From Cliona cf. orientalis (taxonomy: Eukaryota > Porifera > Demospongiae > Clionaida > Clionaidae): a DNA stretch of 64,000 nucleotides. Every line of letters starts with the position of its first letter. Positions within the stretch are counted from its first letter, which is position 1. The stretch spans positions 788,976-852,975 of the forward strand of contig OZ005700.1 of assembly GCA_963930775.1 (NCBI GenBank). The letters are read 5' to 3'. A program made the translations under genes and the position numbers. The notes under the pieces were generated by a model, which saw nothing but the letters and a program-made list of their open reading frames with translations, did not search any database and had not been told where the DNA came from. Shown here piece after piece: positions 34,081 to 46,300 of this stretch.

Positions 34081-34891
34081 TCAATTGCGAAACGTAGAAA
34101 AAGTCGCAATTAGCAATAATTAGATACTCGCAATTAAAACCCGACCCACGGTATTGACACGCGCACATGCACAGTTCAATCGTCATTGGCGATCTTTACC
34201 CAATGCAAAGAAGCACACCATTAATTTGCACCTTTTTACCCCGTAGATAATAACTAGTTCTTAGGTTATGGGGATTAGAATTACTTTGGTCAGCATCTCA
34301 TGCCATGGAATGTGTAACCTGCTCAATGCAAGGACCTGGGTACAACATACCTTCCAAGTCTCACTCCTTGGGAGTGAGTCTCACTCCTATCTACCTAATC
34401 TCACTCCCGACACCAGCAGGAAAATGTATTGTTTTATATTGGATCTCACTCCTGGTACTCTAATCGTAAAGTATTGTACTATTGGTGGCGAGTCTAAATC
34501 TCACTCCTCACCATGTTGAACCCTTGGCAGCTATGGTACAAGGCTATAGGCATGGCCCGGTCTACCACAACCTGGTTCACACTTCAAAGGTACTGCTGCA
34601 TTCGAATTCAGAGGTCATACCCGAAAGCAGAAAGCCAGACACCTTGAGATCACTCAGCCTGAGGCCATAGCTACCTTACCTTGGCTAGTGGGTGGTGGCG
34701 TATGATCTGTCTGCCCCTATTCATAGTAGTAAAGAGCTGAATGGGCATCCTGTCACATTATTGGGTGCACAATGCATGTTGGGTTCAAGTCTTTAATATC
34801 TGTACCATTGACCGCCTAGTGTAAACTTACTACATTGTGGTATAGTATTATAGCTTGCAAGCATCATGATCCGGGCACCCCCCCCCCCCCC

Positions 34892-34933
<42 letters not shown>

Positions 34934-35382
34934 CACACGCAGCATCCTGCGCGGACTAGGTTTCACTTCAATAGACAACCTTAAAGGACTAAAAAATTTA
35001 ATTATAAGGTATCACATATTCAACCTGCATATTCATTATTCATGTGGTAAAAAATTTCCGGTGGTGATAACACGCCAGGGCTCAGGATGCCACCAATGAC
35101 AGGCAGACTTTCAATTCATGAATAGTCAATAGCAAATGTGGTATAATATTATACTGATAACCTTTTCAACACTTATTGGTCATCCTGTCCTGCCTGACGC
35201 CTAAAATCCTGACCTAAAAATTGAATTATGAGTAGTAATTGCTAGCTACTGATAGGGTTGGTGCAGAAATTATAAATAGGGTGCGCAGCAGGCATGCAGT
35301 TCAGCAGCAGCTATCATCAGTACCTCAGTTGAGCAACTCCACCAACGTCTCAAATCAACTCAAACTCCCTTCTTCAATAATC
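34081..35382. other. Intergenic; repeated tctcactcc words, poly-C and (CA)n
   Basis: Between 34366 and 34510 the word tctcactcc recurs five or six times at uneven spacing. A poly-C run followed by (ca)n lies at 34877-34932. The part just before 35383 should hold the promoter and 5' leader of the next gene. A frame at 34482-34670 is not recognised. Confidence 0.55.
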
Positions 35383-36315
35383 ATGAAGACTGCACTGGTC
35401 ATCCTCCCAGCTTGCCTTTTGGTGCTAGCTCACCTCAGCAGTGCTCAAATGTTGAGCACCGATATACCATCCATTGACTGCGAGCAAGTTCAAAATTTAT
35501 CACCTGAGTGTACGACGGCATTAGCACAGGGAGCGACAGGGGCCGACCAAGCTGCAGCCTTCTGCCGTGGAGATTGCTTTCAAACTGTGCTGTCAGCGTA
35601 TCGAAGCTGTGGTGCAGCAGGAGAGACAATTGCACAGTCAGTGCAAGAAGGTGAGAAAAGATCATACCAAATAATAATATCTAGCTATGCAATGCAGCCT
35701 GCAATTAATTGTAGCTGTTGCTGATCATTAATTATGCAAGGTGTGCCAGTGTAGATGCATGAAAGTTGGCAAGTGAACTATTGAAAAAAAAATGATTTCA
35801 ACTTTATCTGGTATAGTATTAGCTAGCTAGCTGATTCAATTGTGCAAAATGATGGATACACTTACAAAAAATTTTATGATTCCTTTTTAAAATTCGTATC
35901 TTAATTTTGCAGGATGTGGAATAAACTCAAATGGAGACATCTGCTTAGCCCTCACATTTTCAAGCACTTTTGCACAGGCTATCACTGCATGTGCCTTGGG
36001 AAATATAGGTGGTGATAGTCAGAATATTCAGTGCTCAGATGACTGCAGAAACGTTATACAAGGGGTAAGTTTTTTTTGTATGCACACACCACAGATTACT
36101 GCCATGTTGCATAAGTTACCATAATAATATTATATTATTTGCTGCAGTTTGGTTGCTGTGCCAACACTCAGTTGTTGGGTGTTAGTGATTTTGCCTCTGC
36201 TTGTGGTATCAGCTCTGACAGGTGTCCAACTGCTGGTGCCTCTGGCCTGCACTCCGTCGTTGGTGTTCTGACCTCACTGATCTTTGCTGGATTGGCTCTG
36301 ATGTTCAAATATTAA
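35383..36315 (+). CDS. Cysteine-rich secreted protein, probably GPI-anchored
   Basis: Three exons (35383-35650, 35913-36064, 36148-36315) give 195 aa in frame. A clear signal peptide (MKTALVILPACLLVLAHLSS) ends near AQ. The middle holds about 14 cysteines, in patterns such as FCRGDCF, CSDDC and FGCCANTQL, each near a Gly-Cys or Asp-Cys turn. The C terminus is a Ser/Gly stretch followed by a hydrophobic segment ending LIFAGLALMFKY, typical of a GPI-attachment signal (a membrane anchor is the alternative). I do not recognise the family. The repeated C-x(3)-C units look like two or three diverged modules. Function unknown; an extracellular surface role is inferred from the signals. Confidence 0.82.
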
Positions 36316-37408
36316 AAACTGATAGCTAGCTACTGCAATAGCAAGAATTATTGTGTAGTGTGTGAATTGCTTGTGAAATTGTATAATATTATGGTAGAAT
36401 GCGATACAAAATCAAATTTTAATAATATCCAGCAAAATTAATATCGAGCTCTCTTATTAAAGGTATGCATGCTTTTGAGGAATGCTACACATGCATGCAT
36501 ATCCATGATGGTTAAAACTACACTACACGGAGTCGTCAGTAGACTAAGCCTAGCTGTATCTTATATAGCACTCCACGGTTGGTAAAGGTCATACTACGTC
36601 GTACTTCTATACTATAATACCGGGTATTAAATACTATTGCAGATCTAGTTATGATGACCTTTACCCATTTCGTGCAACTCCTGCTCCGTGTATCACTAGA
36701 TTCACTATGGAATGTCAATCAGCAGCTCAGCTACCCGACTTCCGTAAGAAACCCTAATTAGATGGTGGGTGCACAACCTGTTGACAGCAGCTAGCCGGCT
36801 TCGGGGGATAAATGATCGCCCATATTTGGCAGTGGTAATGGCATGCGGAATGTCCTCGTAGCCTTATATGGAAGACAATCAACTTAGGTCGCGGGCTGCT
36901 TATGGACAAAGCTTCCAATGGCGCGAACGGCGGTGTAAATTCATGAGCAACAATCTCCTAACCTTCCACCTACGTGTCGGGCTAGCGACCATTAATAGTA
37001 TCCCCTGTTCTCGTGGATCGTGCCCTCGATTCAACGTCTATTCTTCGCTTTTTTTGCGGTGGCAAATTTGTACAACAATATTGCCTTTTCTTGCGTGTGA
37101 CGTGAAGGAAGAAAAAAGGACAGTTCAAGCTCCTGAAGATATAGACACGATACCAATGTCCGGTATGTAGACTGAGCTATTAAAGTATCACTATTACTTT
37201 TAATATTATTAGCTAGCGGGCTTATGGAGGCCGGGAGTAGCTATATACATTGTTGAGGTTACCGTGCATAATAAGTGCGGGGTGTGGCTGATCTGAGTAC
37301 AGTAATTTGTTTCGGTTGTGCAAGATGCGTGGTGGAAGTTGTATTGAATGATGCTTTGTGTGGTGTCCGCACTCTCTTTTGCAGATCTGTGAGCAGCTGC
37401 TGTTTTCA
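36316..37408. other. Intergenic and probable 5' leader of the NRF1-like gene
   Basis: Contains inverted ggtaaaggtcat / atgacctttacc at ~36580 and ~36654, perhaps a small MITE. A frame from 36868 to 37170 has a possible donor (tccg|gtatgt), but joining it to the next exon gives an immediate TGA. So any exon here should be untranslated. The acceptor tttttgcag at ~37384 opens the first coding exon. Confidence 0.5.
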
Positions 37409-40400
37409 ATGAGGTTAGAGTATAGCAGCATGGCCCAACAGCATCAGCAGCAACCTGTGCAGCAGTCCAAGATAATCGTAGAGAGCAGATCACGTGACGT
37501 TCGTCGTCGCGTTGACGTCATTCAAAAGAAGATCGCTGACTTGCAAGATCTCGGTGTACCTTGTGCCTTCACTTACACCTCTGCTCGCAATACTGGCAGT
37601 ATATTCACTGTAGGGGACAGCAGAGTGACCGATGTCATCGAGCGACACAAAAATGAAATTCTTAAGAATCTGATGGAGAACGAAGCGGGCGAAGGTAGCC
37701 ACTCGACAAATGAGATTCACATGATTCTTCCTCCCCTTCCTGCACCCCTGGAGGAGCTGAACCGAACATCGCTGCAATCGCTGATCACCGGGATACTAAA
37801 GGATCTCGGACTGCGGTGGACGGACCCCCAGCCGAATTGGTGGCCCCCAGAGGTCCCTTTCGTGGCCCCCCGCTCCTCGCCGGAGAATTTCTCAGGTTGG
37901 TATATTAAATAATATTATAAGAGGGGAGCTGTGATACTACTGACCATTGCACACACCCTACCACTTCAAAAGCCCCTCTGATGCATTTGTTTACTAAATA
38001 GGGCAACGATAAGTGTTTGTTTAAGTGACTACGATTTTGGGAAGGGTTTAGGACCTAATGTGCAAGCACAATAGACAATATTGGGGCTGTGCATTGACTT
38101 AAAGTGAATTTGGTCATTGAAAAGGCGTACACAATGGCCACTCTGCAGTATGGGCTGTCTGTTGACAATTTGCGGGTAATTGTTGATTCTTCGCTCCAAA
38201 TTGCCGAAGCTGTGTATGTGCTCAGAGCTGGCTGCCTCAGACTGGCAAGTTTGCACAAGCAGTGGGGTATGGATAATCAGCTTTCCTAATGTGGAAAACA
38301 CAACACACGCCTTATCGAGTAGAGTATACATTGCTTTGACACAGCAGCTGCCTAGTTTGGGCAGAGTTATGTGGGAGGCGAAGCCCTTTTTGGAAACACA
38401 TAAGATTGATTGAGTACATGTACGTTGATTCCTCGTCCCCTACAAAACACATGACCTTCTTTGTGCGACTATTCATGAGCTCGATCCATAGTGGGAGTAT
38501 AGACATATAAGCAGGGATGGACTAGACTATAGACCACACTGCCTAGAGTGTAGCCAGCTAATTATTAATGATGAGTGCCTATATTTGTGTGTTCATAGTA
38601 GCCTGTGGCCCTCTTGCTAGCATAGTGCACATGCAATGCAGCAAGCTAGGTGAATTTTGGCTAGGTTTTCATACACGTGCTGGAAATGCAAGTTGATACT
38701 GAGTAATCTCAATGGAATGGTAGGAAACAGGCTTCTGTCAGTTTGGGAGAGGAGGAAGGGCTGCCATTTCATCATCATTATATCATATAGTATTTCGTTG
38801 GCTGTGGTTCCAGTTTTATATGGCAAAAGTTTTACCAAATTGAAGTATTTGATTGCCAAACATAGCGTCCCTTTTGCCTTTTTTGGTCAAATGTAATGAA
38901 GATCAAACCAGCACTTAGGCCCAGCTATGGCTTGGCTTGGCTGATATAAACAGCCATACAAGAATGGGAGAGTCTGTGGGGATACAATGAGATAAGCAGC
39001 TGACTAAACACTACTCTTCTGCCCCCCCCCCCTCTCCTTCTGAAGTGTTGTGGTCTTCCTTTTCATGGTCATTGTGTTGCGTCTCTCAACCTCAAAAAGT
39101 GCATCTCACATTCAATAGCTGTTTACTTCGCTGAAAAGCATCATAATAAACTTGATTGGTGCATGTGTGCGTGTGTGTGCAAATGGTAGCTGCCTGCTAT
39201 TAGTGACATTCGGTGAGCTAGCAACTGCCATGCTCATGTGCATGCGTGCGTGGACGCCATGCAGGCACTTTGGCCGAGCACCACTGTGCACCAATGTAGC
39301 CTGTTTCTAAACAAGGAACTGGGTCATCCAAATTCGGTGCGTGCTAAAATGTAGCACTGCATGCCGACTTGTGGGCGAATTATGAACCATTGCAACGCTG
39401 GTATGTCAATTTTTGCAAAAAGAGCAAAGCAAATTAGCAAAAGTATTTCTTGTCTTGATCACTGATAACAAATTTCCTTGCATGGTAAACTGGTTAGAGA
39501 AGGTGTTGGCAAAAGTGGTAATGCTATTAATAGAGTAATTCATGGAGTATGGTCAGTGTTGATTGTCACTAATAGGTTGAAACTTTTCAAATTCTGTCTG
39601 TAGAGATTGTATGGCTTGATGCTTTTCATACATACACCTGGACACTTGATGATGCCTAATAGACCTCACTATAAACTGTCTATTATATTGTATGATTCAT
39701 GCTTATAAAACGCTCCAAATAAGGAGCCACAAAGTGTGTATACACTTTCACTGTATCACTCACACACACACACACACAAATCCATACCATCATAATACAT
39801 AGGGAGCTGGACTCAGGCGCTGAAGCGAGTGCTAGAATCGGTGTACAGCTACTTCAGCTATGACGTCAACACCTACATCGCCTCTAGTCTCTCTCGATCG
39901 CCTCTAGCAACAGAGGCAGCCGCCACCGTCAACGAGCCTTCTGAGGACACCTCCATGCACTATGGAAGCAGAAGCTTACCCGTAGAGACTAGCAACAACA
40001 GTGGTGCAAGCAATAGCAGGCATTTCCATCATGGATCTTCGTCTAGTAGTGAGGACGGCTCCACCACCGTAGCGAGAAGTTCTGCAGGTGGAAGGACTGC
40101 CGTTGCTACTGGTGGTGGCCATGGCAGCTGCACTTCACCTTCTCTGGAGGACTCACGGTGGTCGGCAGATCAGTCTTCTGGCTCTTCTTCAAGAAAACCG
40201 CCGAATAAATCCATTTCTAGCTTTACGGTCGAGAATATCCTGATGGGAAGACAACGATCGTACAGCTCCTCGGACTCACCCACCACTACAATGTCTGAGT
40301 CTTTCTCCTCTGCTACTCCACCCCCCAGCGGCAGCAGCAGCGGTGGTAATAGCGTCAGTATGTCTACCGCGAGCAGCAGTAGTGGTAGTAGTGGTAATCA

Positions 40401-42231
40401 CTCCGCTGTTGTTGGTACCAATTGGGTGAGTCATCCGCCCGTCAAATATACCAAGTTCACGATGCTTAGCCCAACATCGATGGCAGATGAGACGCAAAAG
40501 AAGAAGAAAACTGACGGTGTGATTGAAGTTCAGTGGCGCGATTCAGGCAGCCAAGAGATGGCCCAAAGTAGTTTATCGTCTTCCATCGATTTCAGTCGAG
40601 AGCTCAAGCGTGTTCCTTCGAATCTTCGAGGATCCATGGATCTCCCCACTTCGTTTCCAATCACACAAAAGCCAAAAAGCTTCAGTCGATCCTCCTCCAG
40701 TGGTACCCCTTCTTCTTTCTTTCACAAAATCAACGCTGCCGCATCATCGTCCAGCTCCCAGTCGCAACAGCAGAGCAGCTTCCCAACACAAAGCATTTTG
40801 CAGGCAGCAACAAAAGTATCTGCATTACCAGTAGTGCAAGCCATCCCAACTGCAGCTGCCCCAGATGCAAAGACAGCCATACTGCATCAAACTTTCCCTC
40901 CCTCTGGTCAACAAGTTGTTCTCCTAATTCCATCAAATTCCACGTCTATTGCTGGCAGTGTTCCCACCATTTTCTACACCAATCCTGTCCTTTCTTCTCT
41001 CAGTCAGTCTGGCACTACGACTGCCTCGCCTGCAGCTGTCACCAAACTGACAGCTGTTGCTCCAATTTCTACCTCCACTGCTGTCGCTTATAATAATAGC
41101 ATTAGTAATAGTGTGTCTCAAGGAACTAGTGACCTGCAGGGAGGGAGAGTTTCACCACCATCGTCCTCAGTGCACAAACGACACACTGCTACAACACTCC
41201 ATGAAATACCACAGCCTCCACACATCCCGCATTCATCGTCATCTTCAGAGTCCCCGCCTCACCGACTGATTGCTCCAAAAACAACCACAGCCGCACAAAT
41301 CGCCGCTACACCTGTAACTGCCCCCGAATCGGACGGCGGCAAGAACAGCGACAAAATGAAGCTCTATCTCAAGCGCACAATGCCCAAGCCACCTAAATTG
41401 AGATTTCATATGACCACTGTCATGAAGCAGCCGACTGGGAACACCGTAATGACCAGCCTGACAGCTCAGTCGCCTCAGGCTATCATCACGGGAGAGGTAG
41501 GTGGTGGTGATGGAGGAATAGAGCATGGATCTCTGGCTGCAGCTGCTCTATCAGAAAGTGAGCAGCAACATTTAAGGTCATCGGAGGTCGCAGTAGTGGA
41601 ATCTACCATCACGAGGTCTCCCAATATCTACTCGAACGCTGAGGGCAGTACTCCTCCTTCACATCGGCCTGCACCACTGCCACAGCAGAGAGTAGTGGTA
41701 GCAGCTGCTACAGCGCCGTGGACCACTGCCACCACTGTCAAGCAAGAGCCAGACTCAGATAGCAGCTCTCCCACCACGCAGCGCCACTCGCCACAAACCA
41801 ACGGTGCTGTAAGTTTGACCACGCAGGCAGCTTCAGGCAGCAGCACTAACGTTAATTCGACCACCACTACTGTCTCCAGCAGTGGCAAGAATGGGACAGT
41901 TGCTAATAGCAAAACACCACAGACTGCAGTTCTTAAAGACTCGGGGTTTCATCTGCAGCTAGTAAAACAGCAAAGTGGTGGTAATAGTGCTGGTGACACT
42001 AATGGTCCACCTCCACAAGCTCAACTGCAGAACGCCCCCTCAAAGGAGCAAGAGACTGTTAGTGGTACTCAAAAGAGTGGGCGTCAGAATGGGAGACAGC
42101 CTGGGCCCGGGAGGGGGAGGGGCCGAGCAACAAGGAGCTACACCAGGAGAAAGAGAGAGCTCACTTTTCATCTGTACGAGGATCCGTCCACAGCTTTTCG
42201 AGCAAAGAGACAGTGTAGAGACAAGGAATAA
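37409..42231 (+). CDS. NRF1/EWG-family transcription factor
   Basis: Two coding exons (37409-37895, 39803-42231) join G|GG to 971 aa. Residues ~30-200 follow the NRF1 DNA-binding domain: RRRVDVIQKKIADLQ, FTVGDSRVTDVIERHKNEIL, LPPLPAPLEEL with SLQSLITGILKDLG, then NWWPPEVPF, and across the splice SWTQALKRVLESVYSYFSYD (compare WWPxDxPxANVRS and SWTQALR in NRF1). The family binds GC-rich promoters and drives nuclear genes for mitochondria and growth. Some 750 residues after it are Ser/Thr/Gln/Pro-rich and probably disordered. They include VKQEPDSDSSSP (~41738-41775), a SUMO consensus with downstream acidic/Ser residues, and a basic GRGRGRATRSYTRRKRE tail. Other NRF1 proteins are about half this length. 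The start was chosen as the first ATG after the acceptor; a second in-frame Met follows soon. The 1.9-kb intron shows no other gene. Confidence 0.82.
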
Positions 42232-43346
42232 CAGTATATAGATATAGTCGGCTTCTTTTTTTGTTCTTGTTGTCAGATTTTGTGTACTTTTTACCCACTT
42301 TCAGTGCATCCCTGTGCCTGGACGGTTTTTAAACTTCTTTAATTAAATTTTGTCAATGCTATAATATAATTATTATACTTGTCATGTCTCGACTGAGCTG
42401 TCATGCTTTTGCGCATGCCATCAAAGACAAATAGATTCATAGCTACCTAGTTACGCATACCGGAAAAGAAGACACTAATCAAGCGCTAGCCAAGAGGGGG
42501 ATTCCCCCAAGGTTATTCCCCACACCACCAGCTCCTACTGGCCCGGCTAGGCTTGTCTCCAAGCTTTAGACGAATCAACCCGAAGCCTGAGGTAAGTTTT
42601 ATACCGTCCAATAAACTAGCTGCGGTCAAAGATATTAAAAGCCACTAACAATACCGTCCCTTTTGAACACCAGGCCGGGCCGGGCAGGGGGGGTGGGGGA
42701 ATGTTAGCGACAGTTTACCAAAATGAAGTGTTGCTGCGATTCAGTTTGCGGTCAGGCCTGTGGTCTGGCGGGGGCTAAACATGAAGCGAAGGCAGTCCCA
42801 ACCTTAGCCTATAATATACGTACGTGTGCTTGAAGCTTAGAAAAGGGAGAAGTACAAATGGAGACTGTTACTAAGCGTAGTATGAGTATGTAAAAAAAGG
42901 AAAATATCTTTATTTGTGTTTGAGAGTAACTAAATTCTGAGTTTCGTAAATAAGGCAGTCGAGTGCTTTTGATATCGTTGATTTAATAATTATAACCAGT
43001 CTATTTCTATATTACTAAAGCTTGGCTATAATATCTTGGTTGTTGAGATTGTGAAAGATCGCTGGGCAGGAAATTCGATCACTCAAAGAGACACTGAAAT
43101 CAGTTCAGTTCTGCCAATAGTATCGATAACCACCCTGACTGCAAGGCTGAAGGGGGAAGGCCGTGATTGATGAACTCTGTGAACTTTGTAAACTGTCACT
43201 GCCTGTGTGGGCTGCCCCTGTGCTCTTATTTGTCTAACGAGATCTAGAGCCACTACTGTACTGTTGTGCCGCGTGTTAGCTAGTGTTTCAAGTGTCCCCT
43301 GTCTCTGTTAATGTTTGTGTCAATCATTGTTTGTCTACAGCGCTCA
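42232..43346. other. Intergenic with possible untranslated first exon
   Basis: A GC-richer stretch at ~42470-42591 ends cctgag|gtaagt, a good donor, and could be the non-coding first exon spliced to the acceptor ctacag at 43340. The rest shows only a short poly-G run near 42687. Confidence 0.4.
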
Positions 43347-46300
43347 ATGGAATCACGTCAGTATCGATATCACCGTCGTCATCATCAGGGTACAGGAATG
43401 GATGAAACGGTGAAATCCAGTAAGTTAAATAGTGAAACCTTCCATTAGAAATTAATGTATAGTTTCCCTGTATGTTCTCATTTCAGGGGTATAATTATAG
43501 GAGGGGATGTTTTGCTTTCACTCCTCTATTGATCTATTGATCTGTTAATAATTAATATCACACACACACACACACACACATTAGCTAACTATAACGGTAC
43601 AAGTGGCAAATCTCCCTCCTATCAAAACGGTACGTCCAAGCATCATATCGCGTCCCCGGATGTCATCGAAAAGGATTCCAGAAACGTCGGAGTTAGTGCC
43701 GACATCCACTATCCTCCGTCGATGATGGCGCACGACGACATCGCTACAAAGCAGCGGCCGGTGTTCCTCCTCGCCCGGAGTCCCATTCTGGACAACGAAA
43801 AGGACATGACTCGCACACCGACCACCCCCAGGAGTCCCCCCGCACCCATCTCTGCCTCGCCAGCTACGACGAGCAGCGACAGTCACGATGGAAAAATCCC
43901 TCCTGGAATCGGTGGCGGCGGTGCTATAGCTAGTTCCAGCGGCGTCTCCTCTGTGGGGCCGGGGGGAGGCGTGCTACCTCGAGGCGCCCACCTACCCTCC
44001 TACCGCAGCAGCACTACTTCGTCGACAATGTCTTCTAGTTCTTCTTCTTCGCTGACTAGTGCTGGCTCTGAACCTGGGAGCAATGGTGGCTACGTAGGTG
44101 GAAGTGGACACGGAGCAAGGCCCCCTTCTCATCACCAACTGAGGACTCAATACACGACCACCACCACTGGTGGGCATAAGTTTAGAAATAGTTATGGCAG
44201 CAGTAATACTAGTGGTGGTCAATTGCAAGGTCAGCAAGGAATGGGAGGAGGAGGAGGGGGAATGTCACACCTATCTCACATGCAGCAGCAGAGTGATTCT
44301 CGCTACAGAGTCGGTAGTGGCGGTCAGTATGATACTCGCTACACCAACCGGAGCAGGCCCCCATTGGCAGCTGCAGGCATGTACAATCAGCCGGCTCAAG
44401 CTTACTCTACCTATCCTTCCGAGTCCTATGCGCCGCCCTATCATCGGGCCAACTACAGTCGACCTCTGTCTACAGGGAGCCTTAGCTCGGTCTCCACGGC
44501 TAGCTCCAGACCCGGCTTCTCCTCCTTGGATGAATTTCCCACCATGAATGACCACCGCTCGACCTTTGCACCGTCGGTGGGCAGACCGCCACAACATCGC
44601 AACAGTGCCGGTGCATTGCCGTATAATTACGGCGGAGGTGGTGGTGGGGGAGGGGGAGAATTTCGTCACTACCACTCCCATCCCTATCGTCAAATTCACG
44701 ATCACCCCTCCTCCAACAGTGGTGGTTATGTTGAAGGGGGGCCCGGAGCTGGAGCCAGCTCACCTCTCTCTCCTTTGTCGTACGACGAGCACCAGCCACT
44801 CCTTTCCCTCTCTCTCTCTGAGCAGCCTCGTCAACAACAGCAAACCAGCTCTGTCGTGCTGTGTGGGGGGGAATCTCCTTCAGACGAACTCGGTGGACAG
44901 ACTATATCTGAGGAAATGAGCAGAATGCTGAATATTCAAGATTACAGAACTTCTTCACAGCAGGCGAGTGGACAGCCACATGCACGGATGCAATCCTCAA
45001 TGGCTACCGGGGGGAGCTCTGACGAGGGGGCAAGTTGTATTCTGATTTTGGAACACCCAAGAGACGTAGAAGCATGTTTGAATGAGAAAGCCGTCTTGAG
45101 GTGTACGGCACGGATTAGTAGGTGTGATCAAGGGCGGAGTCAGAGTAAAGCAGAGCGAGTGGATGATGAGGAGGAGCAGGGGGAGGGGGAGGAGGAGCCA
45201 AACCTGCTTTGGTACAAGGATGCGGAGCCGCTGATTGGCGAGATTGACTGCGAGTTTGTGGTGGAGAAGGTGACAGAGAAGGACATGGGAGCCTACTACT
45301 GCCTCGTCTCTCATCCAACACAGGAGCACCTCCAGAGACAGTCGAATGTTGCAAGACTGACTATCAAGAAAGATCAGGGTATGATTCTCGGTACATGTAC
45401 TTATTTACAGTATTGTTGTAGCCAAATTGGCAGTATGGCTCAATCTGACTGAGTTGATGTTAGAAATTGAATACTGCATGTGGGATATTATGTAATATTG
45501 AGCAACTCGATGTTGCGAATTTAATTTGACTGTCCAGAAAATGCCCTGCCAACCACTTACATACGTTCCCAACTCCCTACAAATGCTGTACACAGAGTGG
45601 TTGGTTGCCCATGACAAATTACAATTGACGCAATCATTATCAATATCTATACATGATATTATGATCTTATACTATTACGTGTACAGTATTGTGTATTAAT
45701 TTAATGTCCTACATGTACATGTACATGTACTATATATACTATGCACTGTATACTATTGTACATGTACATGTACATGTAGGTACTGCATGCATGCATGCAC
45801 AGGTGTATGCACGCAATAGACGCAGCTGTTTTTAATTACTGTAGTGCACATCCTTTTACAGCTGGAAAGCCCCACTGTGCAGTGATTCCCATAGACTCAA
45901 CCATAAACACACGTACTATACACACTCACTCACTATACATTACAATGGCATGTTTTGCAGCCTTTAAGCTCTAGTGTCAGTAGTCGATAAGCTGGGGGGG
46001 GGGGGGGGCGCCCCATTTTAAATGGACGTTTCCTTTGCTAGGCTTCTTGGGGGGGTTACTAGTAATTATTGAGGTATCACCCCTCTATCACTGTGTGTAC
46101 AGGGCAGTGTGTAGACTGATGCGTAATAGTTATTACGACTTTGTGATGTATTAAGGAAATTCATTGAACGCATTCCAACAACATGAGGGCATTTTTTGAG
46201 TCATTAAGGAAATGGCAATCTTGAGTGCATGGTATGTGGTAATAGCTATGATAGTACCCTACGCCAGGGGGAGGGTTATGTAACATAATATTATCAATGG

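Noticed and set aside
36868..37170. N-terminal coding exon for the NRF1-like gene
   Set aside because: Joining its only plausible donor to the 37384 acceptor gives an immediate stop; composition does not resemble the protein.
40276..41912. Antisense open frames across the NRF1-like tail
   Set aside because: They mirror the Ser/Gln/Thr-rich coding strand composition and show no domain or splice logic.
39829..42231. Independent 800-codon gene starting inside the NRF1-like exon
   Set aside because: The apparent start is a GTG; the frame continues upstream through a clean acceptor and supplies the second half of the conserved SWTQAL block.
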